64,000 bases of DNA from Flavobacterium tagetis. Its GTDB lineage: Bacteria; Bacteroidota; Bacteroidia; Flavobacteriales; Flavobacteriaceae. The DNA is taken from positions 620,001 to 684,000 of the forward strand of contig NZ_JAERSF010000001.1 of assembly GCF_016735615.1 (NCBI RefSeq), given 5' to 3'. A program made the translations under genes and the position numbers. Positions 1-6,829 of the stretch are shown here, in pieces; the stretch's first letter is position 1; each line of letters starts with the position of its first letter. The notes under the pieces are model-generated. The model ran no database searches. It saw nothing but the letters and a program-made list of their open reading frames with translations, and was not told where the DNA came from.

Positions 1-21
1 CATTTAATCTTTTTTGCATCA

Positions 22-29
22 CAAAGCTA
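22..29 (-). promoter_or_regulatory. Putative -7 promoter element of a leftward gene leaving the window
   Basis: The minus strand reads TAGCTTTG, matching the Bacteroidota -7 consensus TAnnTTTG. An ATG lies at positions 3-1, about 18 bases downstream, so a leftward gene probably starts at the window edge. Its product cannot be seen. No clear -33 TTTG was found. Confidence 0.35.
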
Positions 30-121
30 GACACACTACAGTGCTGCGTCTTTACATTACGCTTCTTCTAAAATCCACTTATATTTCTTATATGATTTAA
101 TTTATAAAGATGCTTTTCATA

Positions 122-163
122 AAAAATTACCTTTAGCAAAACCACTCGCTAAAGGCAATTTTT
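122..163 (-). terminator. Intrinsic terminator of metY
   Basis: The arms CCTTTAGC and GCTAAAGG (130-137 and 148-155) are extended by A/T pairs, and a U-run follows on the minus strand. It lies just past the metY stop codon. Confidence 0.75.
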
Positions 164-183
164 CAAACAAAAAACAAAAAAAC

Positions 184-1488
184 CTAATTTTTATTGATGC
201 TGAATTGTGAAAGCGATACGCTCTCAAAAACAGTTTGCAGATCTGCAATTAAATCTTCAATATCTTCAATTCCCACAGATAGACGAATTAAATCTTTAGA
301 AACTCCTGTTTCTATTTGTTCCGCTTCTGTTAATTGCTGATGTGTTGTACTTGCAGGGTGAATAATTAATGATTTTGTGTCACCAATATTTGCAAGTAAA
401 GAGAATAATTTTGTATCATCTACCACTTTTTTGGCTGCATCAAAACCTCCTTTTAATCCGAAAGTGATAATGCCGCTTTGCCCTTCTGGAAGATATTCTT
501 TAGCCAAAGCATTATATTTATTCGTTTTTAAACCTGGATAATTTACCCAAACTACCTCATCTTGTTTTTCTAACCATTCAGCTAGAGCCAAAGCATTTTC
601 ACTGTGTTTCTTGATTCGAATTGGAAGCGTTTCTAATCCCTGAATAATCTGAAAAGCATTAAATGGACTCAAAGCAGCACCAAAATCACGCAGTCCTTCA
701 ATTCGTGCTTTTGCTATAAAAGCCGCATTTCCTAAAGCTTCATGATATACTAATCCGTGGTATCCTGCAGATGGTTCGGTAAATTCTGGGAATTTTCCGT
801 TTGCCCAATCAAAGTTTCCTGCATCAATGATTACACCTCCTAATGAAGTTCCGTTTCCTGCGATATATTTTGTTAAGGAGTGAATTACAATATCGGCACC
901 ATATTTAATTGGGTTTAATAAATAAGGTGTCGCAACTGTATTATCTACTATAAATGGCACTTTGAATGCTTTGGCTTCGGCCGAAATTGCTTTTAAGTCT
1001 AGTACGTCTAATTTTGGGTTTCCAAGAGACTCAACAAAGAAAGCCCTTGTGTTTTCTTTTGCCGCTTTGGTAAAGTTTTCAGGCTTTGAAGGATCTACAA
1101 ATGTGGTTTTAATTCCTAATCTTGGCAAGGTAACTTTTAAAAGATTATAAGTTCCTCCGTATAAACTATTTGATGCAACGATATGATCTCCTGCTTTTAG
1201 CAAAGTCAATAAAGTTGTTGAAATTGCAGATGCTCCAGAAGCGGTTACTACAGCTCCAATTCCGCCTTCGAGTGCAGCAAGACGCTGTTCTAAAATGTCA
1301 TTTGTTGGGTTGTTTAATCTCGTGTAGATAAATCCAGCTTCGGCAAGACCAAATAAATTGGCAGCATGATCTGCGCTATTAAACACATATGATGATGTCT
1401 GATAAATTGGCACCGCTCTTGTTCCTGCGTTTTTAGTTACGTCGTGTCCTGCGTGTAATGCGTTTGTTGCAAATTTTTGTGTACTCAT
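184..1488 (-). CDS. metY: O-acetylhomoserine sulfhydrylase / aminocarboxypropyltransferase (MetY family)
   Basis: PLP-dependent enzyme of the Cys/Met metabolism family. It makes homocysteine from O-acetylhomoserine and sulfide, a direct-sulfhydrylation step of cytosolic methionine synthesis. The 434-residue length is normal for MetY. Visible features are the AHAGH-like N-terminus, the YTRLNNPT segment, the cofactor-stacking region around residues 84-112, Asp182 in VDNT (pyridine nitrogen) and Lys207 in SLTKY (Schiff base). A homologous cystathionine enzyme would usually be nearer 380-400 residues, so MetY is preferred. The start at MSTQKF is the conserved family start. Upstream lie a 58-codon ORF, a terminator and a Met/Cys-rich leader peptide, so expression is probably attenuated by methionine supply. 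Confidence 0.93.
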   Translation of the reverse strand: MSTQKFATNALHAGHDVTKNAGTRAVPIYQTSSYVFNSADHAANLFGLAEAGFIYTRLNNPTNDILEQRLAALEGGIGAVVTASGASAISTTLLTLLKAGDHIVASNSLYGGTYNLLKVTLPRLGIKTTFVDPSKPENFTKAAKENTRAFFVESLGNPKLDVLDLKAISAEAKAFKVPFIVDNTVATPYLLNPIKYGADIVIHSLTKYIAGNGTSLGGVIIDAGNFDWANGKFPEFTEPSAGYHGLVYHEALGNAAFIAKARIEGLRDFGAALSPFNAFQIIQGLETLPIRIKKHSENALALAEWLEKQDEVVWVNYPGLKTNKYNALAKEYLPEGQSGIITFGLKGGFDAAKKVVDDTKLFSLLANIGDTKSLIIHPASTTHQQLTEAEQIETGVSKDLIRLSVGIEDIEDLIADLQTVFESVSLSQFSINKN

Positions 1489-1557
1489 GATTTCTTAGTT
1501 TTTTAATATTGTTAATGCGTTTATATATTGTAATTGATTTTAATTTTTGAAATTGAT

Positions 1558-1734
1558 TTAAGCTAAAATATCTTCAGCTTCTTCTTCAAGATCATATAAA
1601 TGAAATAGTAATGATTTTTGTGTTTTTGTCTGCTGCGCAGGATCATATTTCAGCGTTTCAGTCGATGTCTCTTCCGAATTATTATTTCTTAATAAGTATT
1701 GAAATGCGATTGTATTTATATCTAGTGTATTCAT
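1558..1734 (-). CDS. Small hypothetical protein (58 aa) between attenuator and metY
   Basis: An open frame starts with ATG 17 bases downstream of the terminator U-run and ends about 70 bases before metY. The product is acidic at the C-terminus (LEEEAEDILA) and Thr/Gln/Asn-rich in the middle. It has no signal peptide, membrane segment or Cys. I do not recognise the family. Its position inside the attenuated transcript suggests co-transcription with metY. It could be a genuine small regulatory or accessory protein, or a fortuitous frame; homologues upstream of other flavobacterial metY genes would decide. Confidence 0.45.
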   Translation of the reverse strand: MNTLDINTIAFQYLLRNNNSEETSTETLKYDPAQQTKTQKSLLFHLYDLEEEAEDILA

Positions 1735-1750
1735 GATTTAAAATTTAAAA

Positions 1751-1795
1751 TGTTGAAAATAAAAAAGCCCTTTCGGATGGCGACCAAAAGGGCTT
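1751..1795 (-). terminator. Attenuator terminator of the metY leader
   Basis: Perfect 9-bp arms (1765-1773 and 1787-1795, aagcccttt/aaagggctt) enclose a 13-nt loop. On the minus strand a run of six T and then ATTTT follows. It lies between the leader peptide and metY rather than after a gene, as expected of an attenuator. A second small inverted repeat (ttatagt/actataa, 1794-1810) abuts it. The leader sequence CCAAAAG (about 1829-1835) is complementary to CTTTTGG in the 5' arm and loop, giving a candidate antiterminator. Confidence 0.8.
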
Positions 1796-1825
1796 ATAGT
1801 TTAACTATAACAAAGATTGTCTCTT

Positions 1826-1906
1826 TCACTTTTGGCAACAGCAAATTGGGATGCACATTTGCATCATCTTACAACACATCATATTTCTTTTTGCTATTGT
1901 TTTCAT
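1826..1906 (-). CDS. Met/Cys-rich leader peptide (26 aa) upstream of metY
   Basis: A 26-codon ORF whose product has 6 Met and 6 Cys, including NMMCCKMMQMC in the first two thirds and a CCC run before the end. It starts 50 bases after the predicted transcription start and is followed by an intrinsic terminator. This composition upstream of a methionine-synthesis gene is the hallmark of a ribosome-mediated attenuator. The last codons (TGC CAA AAG TGA) contain the CCAAAAG that can pair with the terminator 5' arm. A ribosome stalled at the Met codons would leave it free, while a ribosome reaching the stop would cover it. A 6-bp hairpin (GATGCA/TGCATC) overlaps codons 14-20. No sequence family is known to me; the function is inferred from architecture. 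Confidence 0.7.
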   Translation of the reverse strand: MKTIAKRNMMCCKMMQMCIPICCCQK

Positions 1907-1961
1907 TTTGATTTAAAAATTGAATTTGACTATTTTTTTAAATTCTACTAATTCGATAGAG

Positions 1962-1993
1962 TAAATGTAATAAGTATTTTTATAACGACCAAA
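1962..1993 (-). promoter_or_regulatory. Promoter of the metY leader transcript
   Basis: On the minus strand a -33 TTTG (1993-1990) is followed after 20 bases by TACATTTA (1969-1962), one base off the TAnnTTTG consensus. The spacing and the TTTGGTCG start are the same as in the promoter of the second Met/Cys leader (5134-5165). Confidence 0.55.
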
Positions 1994-2026
1994 TTAAAAT
2001 TGAAATTTTGTATTATTTTTTTAAAG

Positions 2027-2066
2027 ATTTCTTTCAAGCCTTTTGTTTAAAAGACTTGAAAGAAAT
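2027..2066 (-). terminator. Hairpin after the TonB receptor gene, possible transcript end
   Basis: Perfect 12-bp arms (2027-2038 and 2055-2066, atttctttcaag/cttgaaagaaat) with an inner TTTT/AAAA pairing. It lies directly after the receptor stop codon. The downstream minus-strand sequence is A-rich rather than a U-run, so this may be an RNA 3'-end stabiliser rather than a canonical intrinsic terminator. Confidence 0.5.
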
Positions 2067-2074
2067 TATTTTAA

Positions 2075-4921
2075 TTAGAATTTAAAGCTCAAACGGGCAA
2101 AACCAAATCTTCCGTTCAGTCCGAATTGAGAAACTGCTCTTGAATAAGCAAACTGATTCGCATTTGTCAAATCCGTACTTGGCGCTGGCGACAAAGTTGG
2201 AGTTGTATTTGTAAAAGCTGGAGTTGCAGGGTTATTTCTATCTGGATAAACATCTCCTATATTATTAACTCCAATTGTTGCTCTCAAATGCTCGTTGATC
2301 TGATATCCTAAAGACAAATCGGTAACCAATTTTGCGCTGTATTCTGGATGTTCGTACACAGAAGAAAATCCGTCCAGATTAACATCTGTTGCTCCTGGAT
2401 CTGTAACTTTTCCGAAATAACTGTTTCTTAAATAAATATCTAGTTTTTTAATACTGAAAGTAGTCATCAAATTGGCTTTCAATTTTGGAATCGCTTCTTC
2501 TAAATACACTCGACTTGATTCTGGGAAGAAAGAATAAATATAAGGTTCTCCTCCTTCATTTACTATAGATTGCGGAATATGCAAATCTCCTACTCTTTTG
2601 GTTTCGTTGAAACTAAATGCAAAATCATTTTTAATGACAAAATCCTGAATTACATCGTATTTCTGAGAAATTACCAAATCAATTCCTTTTGTTTCAGAAT
2701 CGATTCCGTTTGTCCAGAAAGAAGCTCTTTCTACACCCTTCAAATCAAATGCTTGCTGAAACAAAGTCAACGCCTCTGCCTGTTCTGGCGAAGTTGCAGC
2801 ACCGATTTGTGCATCTGTAGGTCTAGAATATTGTCCAGACAATACAATTCTGTCGTTGATTCTTGTAAAATAAGCATCAGTTGCAATGGTTATGTTAGCT
2901 TCAGGAATTTTGAATGTAAATCCTGTACTGATGCTTTTTGATTTTTCTGGTTTTAAGCTTTCAATTCCAATACTTTTTGCTGCTTGTGAATCGTTGGTAA
3001 AATAACCCACTTGGTATGGAGAGCCGTTGATAAACTGGGTAGAGCTTGACTCAAAATATCTTTGCTGCAAAGAAGGCGCTCTAAAACCCGTTTGTCCAGA
3101 AATTCTCCAATTGATATTATCATTTAATTTTAAAAGAGAAGCTAGTTTGAAAGTCACTGTATTTCCAAAATCTGAATAATTTTCATAACGCGCAGCTCCA
3201 TTTATAAGCCATTTTTCAGTGGCATTCAATTCTAAATCAACATAAGTGGCACCACTTTTTCTGTCTTTTTCTTTAGCATCCGAAGGCTGAAATCCTGAAA
3301 ATCCTTGCGCTCCTGCTCCACGTTTGTTTCCGAAGAAGTCAGTTACAATTAATGGTGAATTGCTTGGCAAGATTCCTGAAACTAAATTTCCGTTGACATC
3401 ATATAATCCGTAAGAAGCTTCTTCTCCTGCTTTAATTTGGTAATTTTCATATCTGAATTCACCTCCAAAAGCAACGTTCAACCCAGAAAGAACATCCAAT
3501 TTTTTGCTAAAGTCTAAATTGGTAGTGCTCTGTAAAAACGAAACTTTTCCGGCATCAAAACTAAAAGGAGAATTGGTTCCTAAAGTCGCGTTGATGGAAT
3601 TATTCACATCATAGTTAAAAGAGTTTGTTCCTAAGTTGGTGCTTAAATCGGTATCAAAGCCAAATAATTGCGTATTTACACCAACTGCTGCAGAAGCATC
3701 TAAAATTTTCGATTCAATTTCAGGCAAGAATCCGTTTTGATACACTTGCGTGAAAGTACCAGAACCATTTGGCAATCTATTGAACGCATACGATTTACCT
3801 CCTCTATAAGAAACCCCTCCAAATGAATATAAAGAAGTAGTTTCGCTCAAAGGATATTTTGCATTAAAATACAATTGTCCTGTAGCCAATTCAGACTGTC
3901 CAACACTCATATTATAATCACTTCTCTGCTGATTTCTGTAAGCTAACTCATTATTAGTCACATCAAAATTTAAAGCCGTTTGCATTTGTGCAATTGTCGA
4001 TGCTGATGCAATAGCGTTTTGCTGTGCCGTTGTAAAATAACTTACTTGTGGTGCATATTGTTTTAAAGAAGACAAAATCTGAGCTGAATTTGTAGTCGTA
4101 TTAATATTACTAAATAAAGAGTTGATTTCTACTCCATCTTGCGCAGCTCTATTTTCGACTGCATTGTAGGCATTAAAAATAGCATTGCTTCTAATTCCTG
4201 CTCTGCTTGTTGCTTGTCTTGTTACCGCAGTTCCCGTAACATTCAAGAAACTGCCAGGTTTGCCTAATGAAGTTCCGTAGTTTAAATCGATTTGAGCAGT
4301 TTGTCCGTCTGCGCCTCCTTCAAAATTGTTTGATCCCGAAGATAGATTCGCTCCATATTGAATTCCTCCTGTCAGATAATTGGCGTTTTTCTTTAAAACA
4401 ATATTGATAACTCCAGCAATCGCATCAGAACCATATTGTGCGGCAGCTCCATCTCTTAAAACTTCAATTCTTTCGATAGCAAAAGACGGAATCGCATTTA
4501 AGTCTGTTCCCACAGATCCTCTTCCTGGCGATCCGTTTATGTTTACTAAAGCACTTGTATGTCTTCTTTTTCCGTTTACTAAAATTAAAACCTGATCTGG
4601 CCCTAATCCTCTTAATTGTGCTGGATCAACGTGGTCTGTTGCATCTGCTGTAGATGTTGGATTACTCGTAAATGACGGAGCAACATAATTTAAAATTTGA
4701 GTTACGCTGGTTTGCGGTGCTCCTTTTGTTATTTCTGATACGTTAAAAACATCTACCGGAACTGGCACATCTGTTTTAACTCTGTTCTTACTTCTTGATC
4801 CAATAATAGTAACTTCAGACAGTTCGTTGTTTTTTAAACTATCCTGCTCTTTTTTGTTGTCTTGAGCATAAAGTCCTGAAAATGTCACAAGACCCAAAAC
4901 GATTAGTACATTTTTCTTCAT
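2075..4921 (-). CDS. TonB-dependent outer membrane receptor, probably sulfur/methionine-responsive
   Basis: A 948-residue TonB-dependent receptor. Residues 1-19 form a signal peptide ending in LYAQ. A plug domain follows at about residues 35-175 with the hallmark run RGLGPDQVLILVNGKRRH and IERIEVLRDGAAAQYGSDAIAGVIN. The rest is a long 22-strand-type barrel ending in an aromatic residue (FARLSFKF). It has no N-terminal carboxypeptidase-regulatory domain, so it is neither SusC-like nor a GLPGLI partner. The substrate cannot be read from the sequence. Its own Met/Cys leader peptide and its position between metY and metK suggest uptake of a methionine- or organosulfur-type compound; that is inference from context. 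Confidence 0.85.
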   Translation of the reverse strand: MKKNVLIVLGLVTFSGLYAQDNKKEQDSLKNNELSEVTIIGSRSKNRVKTDVPVPVDVFNVSEITKGAPQTSVTQILNYVAPSFTSNPTSTADATDHVDPAQLRGLGPDQVLILVNGKRRHTSALVNINGSPGRGSVGTDLNAIPSFAIERIEVLRDGAAAQYGSDAIAGVINIVLKKNANYLTGGIQYGANLSSGSNNFEGGADGQTAQIDLNYGTSLGKPGSFLNVTGTAVTRQATSRAGIRSNAIFNAYNAVENRAAQDGVEINSLFSNINTTTNSAQILSSLKQYAPQVSYFTTAQQNAIASASTIAQMQTALNFDVTNNELAYRNQQRSDYNMSVGQSELATGQLYFNAKYPLSETTSLYSFGGVSYRGGKSYAFNRLPNGSGTFTQVYQNGFLPEIESKILDASAAVGVNTQLFGFDTDLSTNLGTNSFNYDVNNSINATLGTNSPFSFDAGKVSFLQSTTNLDFSKKLDVLSGLNVAFGGEFRYENYQIKAGEEASYGLYDVNGNLVSGILPSNSPLIVTDFFGNKRGAGAQGFSGFQPSDAKEKDRKSGATYVDLELNATEKWLINGAARYENYSDFGNTVTFKLASLLKLNDNINWRISGQTGFRAPSLQQRYFESSSTQFINGSPYQVGYFTNDSQAAKSIGIESLKPEKSKSISTGFTFKIPEANITIATDAYFTRINDRIVLSGQYSRPTDAQIGAATSPEQAEALTLFQQAFDLKGVERASFWTNGIDSETKGIDLVISQKYDVIQDFVIKNDFAFSFNETKRVGDLHIPQSIVNEGGEPYIYSFFPESSRVYLEEAIPKLKANLMTTFSIKKLDIYLRNSYFGKVTDPGATDVNLDGFSSVYEHPEYSAKLVTDLSLGYQINEHLRATIGVNNIGDVYPDRNNPATPAFTNTTPTLSPAPSTDLTNANQFAYSRAVSQFGLNGRFGFARLSFKF

Positions 4922-4984
4922 TTCTTCTTTACTGATTAATTAGTTTTTTTGGCTTAAAAAAAATCTTACAGGTTTCATTTTTGC

Positions 4985-5016
4985 AATAAAAAAACCTCTG
5001 CGGTTCGGCAGAGGTT
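4985..5016 (-). terminator. Attenuator terminator upstream of the TonB receptor
   Basis: Perfect 9-bp arms (4993-5001 and 5008-5016, aacctctgc/gcagaggtt) with a 6-nt loop, followed by about eight U on the minus strand. It lies between the leader peptide and the receptor start. The 3' arm CCGCAGAG is repeated exactly inside the leader ORF, so leader GCAGAG can pair with CTCTGC of the 5' arm as an antiterminator. Confidence 0.8.
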
Positions 5017-5041
5017 CTATTTATATTTTATTGAAAAATAA

Positions 5042-5110
5042 CTACAATAGCGTCTCTGCGGATAACTCCGGCATCTTACAAGACATCATATTGCAAACTG
5101 TAAATTTCAT
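5042..5110 (-). CDS. Met/Cys leader peptide (22 aa) upstream of the TonB receptor
   Basis: A 22-codon ORF encoding MKFTVCNMMSCKMPELSAET plus two Leu. The segment NMMSCKM corresponds to NMMCCKM in the metY leader, and the underlying 21 nucleotides differ at one position. The ATG is about 18 bases after the predicted transcription start, so this is the first ORF of the receptor transcript. Codons 18-19 are GCA GAG, the candidate antiterminator sequence, placed about one ribosome footprint downstream of the last Met codon. A stall at Met would expose it and prevent termination. Confidence 0.68.
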   Translation of the reverse strand: MKFTVCNMMSCKMPELSAETLL

Positions 5111-5133
5111 TTGTTTCTTTTGTTTTAACGGGG

Positions 5134-5165
5134 CAAAGTTGCGAACTATTTTTTAATCGACCAAA
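5134..5165 (-). promoter_or_regulatory. Promoter of the receptor leader transcript
   Basis: On the minus strand TTTG (5165-5162), 20 bases, then CAACTTTG (5141-5134), which is one base off TAnnTTTG. The stretch TTTGGTCG and the 20-base spacing match the metY leader promoter. Confidence 0.6.
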
Positions 5166-5254
5166 CAAAAAGCAAAATATTTTCTATTACCCTATCAAAA
5201 TAGTATGCTACTGTTAAATTTCTGTCATAAAAAATAAAAAAAGTTGAACTTTAA

Positions 5255-5284
5255 TTTGCAAATCAAAATGGTTTCATACCTTTG
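5255..5284 (+). promoter_or_regulatory. metK promoter
   Basis: TTTG (5255-5258), 18 bases, then TACCTTTG (5277-5284), a textbook Bacteroidota promoter. Transcription should start near 5290, giving a structured leader of about 180 nt before metK. Confidence 0.75.
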
Positions 5285-5289
5285 CACCC

Positions 5290-5414
5290 GAAATAGAGGA
5301 AAAATTTGAACTGATTGCAACCTCTTCATAATGAAATGATTTCGTTATGAATGCTGAGAAATTAATTTCAGCAGTAAAAAATGCTAAAGCAGATACTCTC
5401 CTTTAGCCCTTTTT
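5290..5414 (+). promoter_or_regulatory. SAM-II-like riboswitch (long-loop form) in the metK leader
   Basis: P1 can form between AGAGG (5295-5299) and CCTCT (5321-5325). Its loop, ATTTGAACTGATTGCAA, closely resembles the conserved SAM-II loop (remembered consensus GAUUU..ACCG.(A/C)UUGCA). The conserved 3' segment AATGCTAAAG is at 5380-5389. Between the two halves are two extra hairpins, 5327-5336/5340-5349 and 5352-5357/5368-5373, so this would be a long-loop variant. ACTG in the loop can pair with CAGT (5371-5374 region) as the pseudoknot. GCTAAAG (5383-5389) can alternatively pair with CTTTAGC (5401-5407), which is followed by CCTTTTT, making a terminator-like alternative fold. The assignment rests on motif memory and was not computed. 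Confidence 0.65.
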
Positions 5415-5467
5415 AGCAATCATTTCCTCGCTTAAATTTAAAATTAATACATTTTTATTACATTATT

Positions 5468-6718
5468 ATGGCTTATTTATTTACGTCAGAATCTGTTAGT
5501 GAAGGGCATCCAGACAAAGTTGCAGATCAAATTTCGGACGCTTTAATTGACAACTTTTTGGCATTTGACGCTGACTCAAAAGTAGCTTGTGAAACATTAG
5601 TTACAACTGGTCAGGTTATTTTAGCAGGTGAAGTAAAATCGAATACTTATCTTGATGTTCAGCAAATTGCACGTGAGGTAATCCGTAAAATTGGATATAC
5701 TAAAAGTGAATATATGTTTGAAGCGAATTCTTGTGGAATTCTTTCAGCTATTCATGAGCAATCTGCAGACATTAACCAAGGTGTTGACAGAGCTAAGCCA
5801 GAAGAGCAAGGTGCAGGTGACCAAGGAATGATGTTTGGTTACGCTACAAACGAAACTGAAAACTACATGCCATTGGCATTAGATTTATCTCATAAATTAT
5901 TACAAGAGTTAGCTATTTTAAGACGTGAAAACAAAGAAATCACGTATTTACGTCCAGATGCTAAATCTCAAGTAACTTTAGAATATAGCGACGATAACAA
6001 ACCAACTCGTATTGATGCGATTGTTATCTCAACTCAGCATGATGATTTTGATGAAGAAGCTGCAATGTTAGCTAAAATCAAAAAAGATATTATCGAAATC
6101 TTGATTCCAAGAATTATCGCTAAAAACCCAGAGCACGCTCATTTATTCAACGATAAAATCAACTACCATATTAACCCAACAGGAAAATTCGTTATTGGAG
6201 GTCCTCACGGAGACACTGGTTTAACTGGAAGAAAAATCATTGTTGATACTTACGGTGGAAAAGGTGCTCACGGTGGTGGTGCATTCTCTGGAAAAGATCC
6301 AAGTAAAGTAGATAGAAGTGCTGCTTATGCAACTCGTCATATCGCTAAAAACTTAGTTGCTGCTGGTGTTGCTGACGAAATCTTAGTTCAGGTTTCTTAC
6401 GCAATTGGAGTTGCTGAGCCAATGGGTATCTTCATTGAAACTTACGGAACTTCTAAAGTAAACTTAACTAATGGTGAAATCGCTAAAAAAGTAGAAGCTA
6501 TCTTCGATATGCGTCCTTACTTTATTGAGCAAAGATTAAAATTAAGAAACCCAATCTATAGCGAAACTGCTGCTTACGGACACATGGGGCGTAAACCAGA
6601 AACTGTAACTAAAACTTTCTCTGCTCCAGGCGGAAACGAAAAAACAGTTACTGTTGAGTTGTTTACATGGGAAAAACTTGATTTTGTTGACCAAGTAAAA
6701 GCTGCATTTGGATTGTAA
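5468..6718 (+). CDS. metK: S-adenosylmethionine synthase
   Basis: Methionine adenosyltransferase, which makes SAM from methionine and ATP in the cytosol. Residues 1-30 carry [21 protein letters not shown], the ATP-binding signature. The MetK hexapeptide-like [12 protein letters not shown] lies near residues 117-128, and the P-loop-like [21 protein letters not shown] near 256-276. [19 protein letters not shown] and the C-terminal fold are complete. At 416 residues it is somewhat longer than the roughly 384 of E. coli, as is usual in flavobacteria. It is transcribed alone from its own promoter through a SAM-II-like leader, away from the divergent receptor gene. Confidence 0.98.
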   Translation: MAYLFTSESVSEGHPDKVADQISDALIDNFLAFDADSKVACETLVTTGQVILAGEVKSNTYLDVQQIAREVIRKIGYTKSEYMFEANSCGILSAIHEQSADINQGVDRAKPEEQGAGDQGMMFGYATNETENYMPLALDLSHKLLQELAILRRENKEITYLRPDAKSQVTLEYSDDNKPTRIDAIVISTQHDDFDEEAAMLAKIKKDIIEILIPRIIAKNPEHAHLFNDKINYHINPTGKFVIGGPHGDTGLTGRKIIVDTYGGKGAHGGGAFSGKDPSKVDRSAAYATRHIAKNLVAAGVADEILVQVSYAIGVAEPMGIFIETYGTSKVNLTNGEIAKKVEAIFDMRPYFIEQRLKLRNPIYSETAAYGHMGRKPETVTKTFSAPGGNEKTVTVELFTWEKLDFVDQVKAAFGL

Positions 6719-6774
6719 TTCAGATCTATAGACTAACTTTGATTGTTAGACATTTTAGATTAGCTAAACATAAA

Positions 6775-6806
6775 AAAGCCGGTTTCTAATTCTAGAAATC
6801 GGCTTT
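6775..6806. terminator. Bidirectional terminator between metK and the convergent gene
   Basis: 14-bp arms (6775-6788 and 6793-6806, around aagccg...cggctt, one G/T mismatch) with A-run and T-run flanks, between the convergent genes metK and the one ending at 6830. Confidence 0.85.
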
Positions 6807-6829
6807 TATTTTATACTGATAATTCTTTA

